From Bradyrhizobium liaoningense (lineage in GTDB: Bacteria; Pseudomonadota; Alphaproteobacteria; Rhizobiales; Xanthobacteraceae), in assembly GCF_018130785.1 (NCBI RefSeq), contig NZ_JAFCJT010000030.1, forward strand, positions 1 through 64,000: 64,000 nt of DNA. Reading direction: 5' to 3'. The number at the start of each line of letters is the position of its first letter. Within the stretch, counting starts at the first letter, position 1. The notes below the pieces were generated by a model. It was not told the origin of the DNA. It saw only the letters and a program-made list of their open reading frames with translations, and did no database searches. A program made the position numbers and the translations under genes. Below are positions 40,982 to 48,522 of this stretch, piece by piece.

Positions 40982-41254
40982 ATGCCCGCAAGATCATTGC
41001 GCCTGGTCGTGATTGCCGCCCTCTGCATCTCGCAAGGGGCCTTTGCGGCGTCCGGCAAACGCCCGCGCCATGTGCCCGCCACCGATCCGGCCGCGCCCTA
41101 CAAGGCCGACCGGCTCTCGACCTCGCGCGGCCAGACGATCCTCAACACGCCGGGCCAGACCACCGTGCTGACGCGTCAGGTCCTCGACGACATGAACGCG
41201 ACGACCCTCCGGGACGCCATGCGCTCGACCGCCGGCGTGACGATCGGGCGCTAG
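40982..41254 (+). CDS. TonB-dependent receptor plug fragment (plug only, barrel absent)
   Basis: 90 residues from ATG 40982 (GGGAGG just upstream). A signal peptide ends GAFAAS. Then comes the start of a siderophore-receptor plug domain: ILNTPGQTTVLTRQVLDDMN, TTLRDAMRSTAGVTIGR, ending in a stop exactly where receptors continue with the rest of the plug and the 22-strand barrel. The intergenic space after it (22 bases) leaves no room for barrel remnants. Either a decayed receptor or a short periplasmic protein kept on its own. Signal peptide and ribosome site are intact, which suggests it may be expressed. Confidence 0.75.
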   Translation: MPARSLRLVVIAALCISQGAFAASGKRPRHVPATDPAAPYKADRLSTSRGQTILNTPGQTTVLTRQVLDDMNATTLRDAMRSTAGVTIGR

Positions 41255-41276
41255 GCGCTTTCGCGCGGCCTTTCGT

Positions 41277-42593
41277 TCAGGGAATCGGATAGCCCTTCCA
41301 GATCCACTCCAGTGCCGACGGCAGCGTTTGCGCGATCGTCGGCCGGTCGACGTGCTTGGCGTTGCGCACGAACAGGAACTGGTAGTGATAGCCCTTCTCC
41401 GCCAGCACCTTCGCCATCAGCGCGTTCGACAGGGTCCAGTCGTGCATGCCGTCGGGAATGGTGGGGTTCGGATAGAACAGGTCCTGGTCGCCGCCGAAGA
41501 ACCAGAAGCGGATCGGCTTCGCCGGCGCGGCGACGATCAGCGGTACGCCAGGCGGCTCGGCCGGCGTGAGCACGCCGGCCTTGGATATGAGGTTGGGACC
41601 GGGCGGCCCCGTCCATGCGCTGTGATATTCCCAGGCGCCGCCGCGCAGCGACGGATCGTGCGGCCATTGCTGGTTGACCATGGTCGGTGAGAAGGCCAGC
41701 ACGCGGTGATAGAGATCCGGATAGAACCACGCCATCGTGAAGGCCGCAGCCCCGCTCGAGCTCAGCCCCATGGTCGCACGCCCTTCGGGATTGCCGGTCA
41801 GCTTGACGTCGGCGTTTGCCTCGACCCGCGGTAGCACTTCGCGCTCGACGAACTGCGCGTAGGCGCCTGACACCGCGTCATATTCGCGACCGCGCTGGCT
41901 GCCCTGCGCATCCTGGCCGCCATTGCCGATCTGGATCGCGATCATCGGCGGCACGCGGCGCTGCGCGATCAGATTATCGAGCGTGGTGGCGAGATCCTTG
42001 TAGGCGTTGGAGCCGCCGTCGCCGACCACGATGAACGGCGCCTCGGTGCCGCGCACATATTGCGCCGGCACGTAGACGTCGATCGTGCGCGACCAGATTC
42101 CGGGATGGCTGGTCGTGACGATCATGTGCGACTTGTCGTCCGGCGCCGTGACGGTCGTCATGATCGAGGAATTGGTGCAGCCGGCGACGTCGTCGCGGAT
42201 CAGGCCGGGATTGTAGATCGTGCTCTCCTTCGACGTCAGCGTGAAGGATTTTGTCGTGCCGTGTGGTACGCCTTCCTTCGCAATCGTCTCCGGCGCGGGA
42301 TTGTGGGTGGGCCCGATGATGAAATTACCCTCGGCGCCGGGCGGCGGCAGCGTGCCGTCGGGCAGCTCGGTCGCGCGCGGATAGTTGGGGTTCGAAGGAT
42401 CGCGCGTCGGTGGCGCCGTCTTGAAATCAAGGCCGGTCGTGTCGATGAAGAACGGTGCCGCCTTGTCGGTGGTGTTGGCCCCGGGCGGCACAGCCATGTT
42501 CTGGGTGACGCAGGCCGGCTGCGAGAAGGCGATCGAAGCAAAAGAGACGACGGAAATCAGCGTCGCTGCGAGGACGGGGAATGAATTGGTCAT
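41277..42593 (-). CDS. Exported esterase, enterochelin-esterase-like alpha/beta hydrolase
   Basis: 438 residues from ATG 42593 (GGGAGC upstream). Signal peptide ends SIAFSQPA. An N-terminal non-catalytic domain with Pro-rich segments precedes an esterase-D/Fes-like alpha/beta-hydrolase domain starting near RTIDVYVPAQYV. The nucleophile elbow is probably GLSSSGAAA; an Asp in FFGGDQDLFY and a C-terminal His in VRNAKHVDRP complete a likely triad. Enterochelin-esterase relatives hydrolyse siderophore esters, but many are general esterases. It converges on the TonB-plug fragment gene. Confidence 0.8.
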   Translation of the reverse strand: MTNSFPVLAATLISVVSFASIAFSQPACVTQNMAVPPGANTTDKAAPFFIDTTGLDFKTAPPTRDPSNPNYPRATELPDGTLPPPGAEGNFIIGPTHNPAPETIAKEGVPHGTTKSFTLTSKESTIYNPGLIRDDVAGCTNSSIMTTVTAPDDKSHMIVTTSHPGIWSRTIDVYVPAQYVRGTEAPFIVVGDGGSNAYKDLATTLDNLIAQRRVPPMIAIQIGNGGQDAQGSQRGREYDAVSGAYAQFVEREVLPRVEANADVKLTGNPEGRATMGLSSSGAAAFTMAWFYPDLYHRVLAFSPTMVNQQWPHDPSLRGGAWEYHSAWTGPPGPNLISKAGVLTPAEPPGVPLIVAAPAKPIRFWFFGGDQDLFYPNPTIPDGMHDWTLSNALMAKVLAEKGYHYQFLFVRNAKHVDRPTIAQTLPSALEWIWKGYPIP

Positions 42594-42865
42594 TTCAGCT
42601 CCCGGTGCCGACAAGTCTTTCTGGCTCGTCTTGACGCAAAGTATGGCGGGCCGCCTGCGCGCGGTCAAACAGCAAGCGGCCGCATTGCAGCGATAGCCGC
42701 CATGCTCAAACCGAACGGCGACCGGTATTCCGTGCATGTCCATGAAATTTTTCCGGATACGAGGCCGTTGCTGCCGCAGCTCGCGCGACGTAGCTTGCGC
42801 ACCGGCCGTGCCGCGCAAAGGGCACGCACGGTCAAAACGAACAAGAACACTCCGGGAGGCAACCT

Positions 42866-43750
42866 ATGAAGAAGCTCGCGGCCACGCTATGTGCGCTGGC
42901 GTTCCTCGCAACCGGCGCGCAGGCGCAGACCATCAAGGATTTCCTGGCAGTGGTCATGCAGAAATGGATGGCGCCATTCGACCCGTTCCAGCTGATCGGC
43001 AACATCTATTATGTCGGAACCGACGGCATTGCCGTTTATGTCATCAAGACATCGCAGGGCCTGATCCTGATGGACACGGCGATGCCCCAGTCGACCGGCA
43101 TGATCAAGGACAACATCGCGAAGCTCGGCCTCAAGGTCGCCGACATCAAGATCATCCTCAACACGCATGCGCATCTCGACCACACCGGCGGCTTCGCCGA
43201 AATCAAGAAGGAGACTGGCGCACAGCTCGTTGCCGGTGAGCGCGACAAGCCTCTGCTCGAAGGCGGCTACTATCCAGGCGACGAGAAGAACGAGGACCTC
43301 ACCTTCCCCGCGGTGAAGGTCGACCGCACGGTGAAGGAAGGCGACAAGGTCACGCTCGGCGACACCATGCTGACGGCGCATGCAACGCCCGGTCACTCGC
43401 CGGGCTGCACGAGCTGGGAGATGACCGTCAAGGACGGTGGCCAGGACCGCGAGGTGCTGTTCTTCTGCAGCGGCACGGTGGCGCTGAACCGGCTGGTCGG
43501 CCAGCCGACCTATGCCGGCATCGTTGATGATTACCGCGCGACCTTCGCCAAGGCCAAGGCGATGAAGATCGACGTGCTGCTCGGGCCGCATCCGGAAGTC
43601 TATGGCATGCAGGCCAAGCGTGCGGAGATGAAGGACGGCGCACCGAACCCGTTCGTCAAGCCGGGCGAACTCGCAACCTACGCAACCGGCCTGTCGGAGG
43701 ACTTCGACAAGCAGCTCGCCAAGCAGACGGCGGCGTTGGAGAAGAAATAG
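42866..43750 (+). CDS. blaBJP: Subclass B3 metallo-beta-lactamase, BJP-1-like
   Basis: 294 residues with a signal peptide (MKKLAATLCALAFLATGAQA). Zinc ligands: H101, H103, D105 and H106 in THAHLDH, a His in TPGHSPGCTSW, and the last His in LLGPHPEVYG. Sequence is nearly that of BJP-1 from Bradyrhizobium japonicum as I recall it, including the N-terminal KDFLAVVMQKW helix that plugs the active site in the BJP-1 structure. It hydrolyses beta-lactams including carbapenems in the periplasm. Chromosomal context with housekeeping genes suggests it is intrinsic, not acquired. Confidence 0.94.
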   Translation: MKKLAATLCALAFLATGAQAQTIKDFLAVVMQKWMAPFDPFQLIGNIYYVGTDGIAVYVIKTSQGLILMDTAMPQSTGMIKDNIAKLGLKVADIKIILNTHAHLDHTGGFAEIKKETGAQLVAGERDKPLLEGGYYPGDEKNEDLTFPAVKVDRTVKEGDKVTLGDTMLTAHATPGHSPGCTSWEMTVKDGGQDREVLFFCSGTVALNRLVGQPTYAGIVDDYRATFAKAKAMKIDVLLGPHPEVYGMQAKRAEMKDGAPNPFVKPGELATYATGLSEDFDKQLAKQTAALEKK

Positions 43751-43767
43751 CGGCCGTTTGCTCTCTC

Positions 43768-43796
43768 TTCACCTCTCCTCCCGCGGGAGAGGTGAA
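43768..43796 (+). terminator. Terminator-like hairpin after the beta-lactamase gene
   Basis: Stem TTCACCTCTC / GAGAGGTGAA with 10 paired bases around a 9-base GC loop, 18 bases past the stop. No T run on the plus strand. Confidence 0.5.
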
Positions 43797-43912
43797 GCCA
43801 CTGGGTCCGCTCGCAGCCTTGCACGAACTCCTGGACAAGGCCGCGATCGCAATGCTCAACGAGCTCGGCAAGCTCTTCGGATGATCGGCTGGCGTGAAGC
43901 CCTCCGGCGCCG

Positions 43913-44632
43913 TCACACCGCGCAGTAGCGCTCCTGGATGTCCTTGTCCGCCAGCAGCGCCGCGGCACTGCTCTCGTGCACCACCTCGCCCTGGTCGATG
44001 ATCACGGCACGATCGGCCAGTCGTAGCGCCCATTCGACGTTCTGCTCGACCAGCAGCAGCGTCTTGCCCTCGTCGCGCAGGCGGCGGAACAGCACGCCCA
44101 TCTCCTCGACCAGGACCGGCATGATGCCTTCCGAGGGCTCGTCGAGCAGGATCATCTTGGGCTTTGCAATCAGCGCGCGGGCGATCGCGAGCATCTGCTG
44201 CTCGCCGCCGGAGAGCGTCACGCCCTCCTGATCGAGGCGCTCCTTCAGGCGAGGAAAGGTTTCGGCGATCTCGTCGATCGCGGCGCGTTCCTCGATCTCG
44301 CTGCCGGCGGCGACGAGGCCAAGCCGCAAATTTTCGCGGACAGATAGGCCAGGGACGATGCGGCGTTCCTCAGGCACGTAGGCGAGGCCAAGATGGAAGC
44401 GCTGATGGGCGCGGAGCGACAGAAGTTCCCCGCCCGCAAAGCGCACGCGACCGGTGGCCTTCGGCATCAATCCCATCATCGCCCGCAAGGTCGTCGTTTT
44501 GCCGGCGCCGTTGCGGCCGACGAGAGCGACCACCTCACCCTGGTTCACGTGCAGGGAGATGCCGTGAAGGATGTGGCTTGCACCATACCAGGCTTGGAGG
44601 TCATTGATTTCGAGCAGCGCGGTCTCAGCCAT
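43913..44632 (-). CDS. livF: Branched-chain amino acid-type ABC transporter ATPase (LivF)
   Basis: 239 residues from ATG 44632, overlapping the livG stop by 8 bases. Walker A is GRNGAGKTTTLRA, signature LSGGEQQMLAIARAL, Walker B KMILLDEPSEGI. The short form with ERRIVPGLSVREN is typical of LivF. Last gene of a leftward run that starts with a molybdenum hydroxylase. The imported compound is probably the hydroxylase substrate and need not be an amino acid. Confidence 0.93.
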   Translation of the reverse strand: MAETALLEINDLQAWYGASHILHGISLHVNQGEVVALVGRNGAGKTTTLRAMMGLMPKATGRVRFAGGELLSLRAHQRFHLGLAYVPEERRIVPGLSVRENLRLGLVAAGSEIEERAAIDEIAETFPRLKERLDQEGVTLSGGEQQMLAIARALIAKPKMILLDEPSEGIMPVLVEEMGVLFRRLRDEGKTLLLVEQNVEWALRLADRAVIIDQGEVVHESSAAALLADKDIQERYCAV

Positions 44633-45380
44633 AGCCTTCACTCTGTCCGAGGTAGACCCGGCGGACTTCCGGATTGCTCCTGATCTCATCGGGCGCGCCG
44701 TCGGCGAGCAAGCGGCCGTGGTGCAGCACCACGACGCGCTTGGACAGGCCCAGCACCATCTTCATCTTGTGCTCCACCAGCAGCACGGTGCGCTTGTCGG
44801 CGAGCCGTTCGAGCAGCCCGACCATGTCCTTGGTTTCCTCCGGCCCCATGCCGGCGGTCGGCTCGTCCAGCAGCAGTAATTCCGGCTCGGAGACCAGCGC
44901 GATCGCGATCTCCAGCGCGCGCTGCTGGCCATGCGAGAGAAACTTTGCCAGCTCGCCGCGCGCTCCGAGCAGCCCGACTGCATCGAGCGCGGCATCGGCG
45001 CGCGCGTTCAGCTCAGTCAGCCGGGCGCGGTTGCGCCAGATGTCATAGCTCACGGTCAGCGCCTGAGCAGCCACGCGCACGTTCTCGTGCACGGACAGGT
45101 CCGGAAAGATGTTCGTGATCTGGTAGGAGCGCGAGATGCCCTGATGCACGAAACGGTGCTGCGGCAGGCCGTTCAGCTCGCGCCCTCTGAAATGAAGCCT
45201 CCCCGACGTCGGGGCCAGCGCCCCCGACAGGATGTTGAAGAAGGTGCTCTTGCCGGCGCCGTTCGGTCCGATGATCGAGGTGAGCTGTCCCGCGGCAAAG
45301 GACACGGTGATGCCTTCGAGCGCGACGAAGCCGCCAAAGCGCTTTCCTATGCCCTCGACGCGGAGCAATTCGCCGCTCAT
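44625..45380 (-). CDS. livG: Branched-chain amino acid-type ABC transporter ATPase (LivG)
   Basis: 251 residues. Walker A is GPNGAGKST, the Walker B is LLLLDEPTAGM, and the signature is LSHGQQRALEIAIAL, with His for Gly, seen in several LivG proteins. The insert RSYQITNIFPDLSVHEN is LivG-like. It partners LivF beneath the LivH/LivM permeases. Start overlaps the livM stop by four bases. Confidence 0.93.
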   Translation of the reverse strand: MSGELLRVEGIGKRFGGFVALEGITVSFAAGQLTSIIGPNGAGKSTFFNILSGALAPTSGRLHFRGRELNGLPQHRFVHQGISRSYQITNIFPDLSVHENVRVAAQALTVSYDIWRNRARLTELNARADAALDAVGLLGARGELAKFLSHGQQRALEIAIALVSEPELLLLDEPTAGMGPEETKDMVGLLERLADKRTVLLVEHKMKMVLGLSKRVVVLHHGRLLADGAPDEIRSNPEVRRVYLGQSEGYG

Positions 45381-46372
45381 GGCCGCGCCTTTCCGATACC
45401 GATGGCGTCGAGCAGTGTGCCCCAGATGCCCTTGGGCAGGAACAGCACGAACAGGACGAAGATCGCACCGACGAAGATCTGCCAATGCGGCGTCCAGAGC
45501 GAGATGGCGTCTTCCAGGATCAGGAAGCTCGCCGCGCCGACGAAGGGCCCAAAGAAACTGCGCGCGCCGCCGAGCAGCACCATCATCACGATCATGCCGG
45601 AGGTCTGGTAGTGCAGAAGGTCCAGCGGCACGATCGACAGATGCAGCGCCAGCATGCAGCCGCCGAGCGACGAGATCGCGCCCGACAGCATGAACACGAT
45701 CAGCTTGCTGCGCTCGACGTCATAGCCGCAGGCCCGCGCCCGCTGCTCGTTCTCGCGAATCGCCTCGATGACGGCGCCAAACGGCGAGTTCAGGATCCGC
45801 GACTGGAACCACATCGCCAGCGCCGCGAAGGCCATCAGCACGTAATATTTGTTGACGGGGTCGAGGAAATTGACGGGGAAGCCAAACAGGTTGATGCGGT
45901 CGACGGTAAAGCCGCGCAGGCCGTTCTCGCCGCCCGTGAAGGACGATGCCTGAAGCGCGACATAGTAGACGAGCTGGGCCAGCGCCAGCGTCACCATGGA
46001 GAAATAGATGCCGCGGGTGCGCGTCGAGACGATACCGATCGCGGCGGCAAGGCAAGTGCTGAGGAGCACCGCGATCGGCACCGCAGCGAACCACGGCACG
46101 CCGTAGCGGCCGATCGCAATGCCGGTGAAATAGGCGCCGGCGCCGAAGAAGGCCGCCTGGCCGAACGACAGCAGCCCGGTGTAGCCGAACAGCAGATTGT
46201 AGCCCATCACCACGACGCCGTAGATCAGGACGTTGACGGCCAGCGCTTGCGACGGCAGCAGCCAGGGCAGCACGGCCAGCACCGCGATGGACAGCAGCAC
46301 GCGCTGTTCGAGAAGCCAGCCGAGCCCGCTGGACGAGGGCTTGGCGACCGCTTCGTCGCTCGATGGTGACAT
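45377..46372 (-). CDS. livM: Branched-chain amino acid-type ABC transporter permease (LivM)
   Basis: About 331 residues with eight to ten hydrophobic spans and the LivM signature GLLSFGQAAFFGAGAYF. A GTG at 46375 overlaps the livH stop; ATG 46372 is used here. Forms the membrane channel with LivH. Confidence 0.93.
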   Translation of the reverse strand: MSPSSDEAVAKPSSSGLGWLLEQRVLLSIAVLAVLPWLLPSQALAVNVLIYGVVVMGYNLLFGYTGLLSFGQAAFFGAGAYFTGIAIGRYGVPWFAAVPIAVLLSTCLAAAIGIVSTRTRGIYFSMVTLALAQLVYYVALQASSFTGGENGLRGFTVDRINLFGFPVNFLDPVNKYYVLMAFAALAMWFQSRILNSPFGAVIEAIRENEQRARACGYDVERSKLIVFMLSGAISSLGGCMLALHLSIVPLDLLHYQTSGMIVMMVLLGGARSFFGPFVGAASFLILEDAISLWTPHWQIFVGAIFVLFVLFLPKGIWGTLLDAIGIGKARP

Positions 46373-47247
46373 CACGCGGTCCTCCCTCTCACGCCGAATA
46401 GGCCTTGCGGGCGGATCAGCAGCACCACCGCCATCAACGCGAACATCACGATGGTCGCCATTTCAGGTGCGAACAGCGCCACCAGGCTGATGGAGATGCC
46501 GACCATGAGGCCGGCAACGACCGCCCCGACGATCGAGCCAAGGCCGCCGATCACGGTCACCACGAAGGCTTCGGCCAGCACCAGCGAGCCCATCTCCGGA
46601 TTGACGCTGCGCATCGGACCGGCGAGCACACCACCCAACGCAGCAAGTCCGACGCCGAGGCCGAAGATCGCGAGCCAGACCCGACCGATATCGACGCCGA
46701 GGACCTGCATGATGGTGGGATCGCGGGCGCCGGCCCGCACGATCAGGCCGATGCGGGTCTTCTCCAGCGTCAGCCAGAGCACCAGCAGCACCACCGCAAC
46801 CAGCGCGATGACGAACAACCGGTAGCGCGGGAAGAAGCCGATGCCGAGATCGAGTACGCCAACGAGCTGCGGCGGGGTCGGAAACGGAATGCCGTCGCTG
46901 CCGAACACGATGCGCACGCCCTCGACCAGGATGTAGCTGAGACCGAAGGTGAGCAGCAGGGGATCGTCGATCGAGCGCCCGTAGAGCCTGCGGATCAGCA
47001 CGAACTCGATCAGCATGCCGAACGCGCCGATCAGGATGGGCGCGAGCAGCAATCCCCACCAGAAGCTACCGGTGAGCGATGCCAGATACAGCCCGGCATA
47101 GGCGCCGATCATGAAAAGCGCGCCATGGGCGAAATTGACCACCCCGAGCATGCCGAACACGATCGTCAGTCCAAGCGCAGTGATCACCAGGACCGCCCCA
47201 AGGGCGATCCCGGAGAGAAGCTGCATGATGATCAGCGACAGGTCCAT
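46372..47247 (-). CDS. livH: Branched-chain amino acid-type ABC transporter permease (LivH)
   Basis: 291 residues, about eight hydrophobic spans. The conserved LivH start is MDLSLIIMQLLSGIALGAV, followed by GMLGVVNFAHGALFMIGAY; the segment GGLGSIVGAVVAG lies near the C-terminus. It follows the binding-protein gene by 10 bases and is coupled to livM. Confidence 0.93.
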   Translation of the reverse strand: MDLSLIIMQLLSGIALGAVLVITALGLTIVFGMLGVVNFAHGALFMIGAYAGLYLASLTGSFWWGLLLAPILIGAFGMLIEFVLIRRLYGRSIDDPLLLTFGLSYILVEGVRIVFGSDGIPFPTPPQLVGVLDLGIGFFPRYRLFVIALVAVVLLVLWLTLEKTRIGLIVRAGARDPTIMQVLGVDIGRVWLAIFGLGVGLAALGGVLAGPMRSVNPEMGSLVLAEAFVVTVIGGLGSIVGAVVAGLMVGISISLVALFAPEMATIVMFALMAVVLLIRPQGLFGVRGRTA

Positions 47248-47257
47248 CGTCTATGTC

Positions 47258-48499
47258 TTAGGTGGCGTGGCCGAGCTCGCTGCAGGTCCGCAGCATGTCG
47301 TCGGAACCCGCGTCGTTGGCGAGAATGGCGAACAGATCGTTGTCGTTCGCCATGGCGGATTTCTTCTTGGACTCCAGCACCAACACCGACTGCACAGACT
47401 GGTGGTCGCATTTGCGGTAATGCTGCGGCCCCTTGGTCAAATCGTATTGCAGCTTCTCGAGCGCATCGACCACCTTGTCGGTGTCGGTGCCGCCGGCGGC
47501 TTGCATAGCTGCCAGCAACGATCCCACGCCGGAATAGCCGTAAGCGCCGTAATCGGTCGGGATCGCGCCGCCATTGGCGGCCTTGAAGGCCGCGTTGAAA
47601 GCGGCAGCCGACTTGCTCTGCGACTCCAGTCCCCAATAATAATTGGCGCCGCCGACCACGCCCTCGAACACGTCGGGGCCGACCGCGAGGCGCTGGTTGT
47701 GCAGGATCACGGGCACGACGATCTTCATCTGCTGCTTCACGCCGAAATCCACGGCCTGCTTGATCGCGTTGGCCTGGTCGCGGCCGAAATTGGAGATGCA
47801 GAGCACATCCGGCCGCATCGACATCAGGCGCGGCATGAAGGTGGAATAGTCGGCCGCGCCGAACGGATGCAGGATTTCGCCGACATTGTCCGCGCCGATC
47901 GCTGCCTGCGCGCGCTTGAAGCCGCGCAGCATTTCATGGCCATAAGCGTAGTCGGCCACCAGATGGGCGACCTTCATGCCCTTCTTCAGGGTCTGTCGCG
48001 CCACGGCGGCGGTCGTCATGTGCGGATTGAGTGCCTCGTGGAAAGTGTATTTGCTGAAGTCCTTGGCCTCGTTGATCGTGTCGGACTGGCTGATCGAGAC
48101 GTAGATCACGCCGCGGGCGCGGGTAACTTCGTTGACCGCGAGCTGCACCGCGCTGGAGAGCGCGCCCACCACGGCGTGAACCTTGTCTTTCTCGATCAGC
48201 TCGAGCGTGCGGGTCGCGGCCTCGCCGGCGTTGAGCTTGTCGTCGCGGACCAGGAGCTCGACCTTGCGGCCGCCGATGCCGCCCTTGTCGTTGACGAGTT
48301 TGACGGCAAGCTCGGCGCATTTGACCTGATCGCGCGCCTCAGCGGCGAACGGCCCGGTGAGCGGCGTCGGGAAGCCGATGCGGATCGTCTCGTCCGCGGC
48401 GCGGCCAAGACGCGGCATGGCAAGCAGCGCCGCGCCGGCGGAGAGGCCAGCGAGCGCAGTGCGGCGGGTTATCTTCGAGGTCGAACCGGATTTGGGCAT
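47258..48499 (-). CDS. Periplasmic binding protein of the Liv-type importer
   Basis: 413 residues; ATG 48499 with GGAGG upstream. A twin-arginine signal is present (KITRRTALAGLSAGAALL). The Leu/Ile/Val-binding fold I is recognisable in IGFPTPLTGPFAAEARD, and GGIGGRKVELLVRDDKLN. These proteins bind diverse ligands such as amides, aromatic acids and short acids. It lies between the importer subunits and a molybdenum hydroxylase, so the ligand is likely what the hydroxylase acts on. Confidence 0.9.
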   Translation of the reverse strand: MPKSGSTSKITRRTALAGLSAGAALLAMPRLGRAADETIRIGFPTPLTGPFAAEARDQVKCAELAVKLVNDKGGIGGRKVELLVRDDKLNAGEAATRTLELIEKDKVHAVVGALSSAVQLAVNEVTRARGVIYVSISQSDTINEAKDFSKYTFHEALNPHMTTAAVARQTLKKGMKVAHLVADYAYGHEMLRGFKRAQAAIGADNVGEILHPFGAADYSTFMPRLMSMRPDVLCISNFGRDQANAIKQAVDFGVKQQMKIVVPVILHNQRLAVGPDVFEGVVGGANYYWGLESQSKSAAAFNAAFKAANGGAIPTDYGAYGYSGVGSLLAAMQAAGGTDTDKVVDALEKLQYDLTKGPQHYRKCDHQSVQSVLVLESKKKSAMANDNDLFAILANDAGSDDMLRTCSELGHAT

Positions 48500-48522
48500 G
48501 ATTTCCTCCAACTGTCTTTTTT

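Noticed and set aside
41277..42593. Treating the exported esterase as S-formylglutathione hydrolase to complete formaldehyde oxidation
   Set aside because: It is exported and much longer than FghA, and lies far from frmA and gfa.
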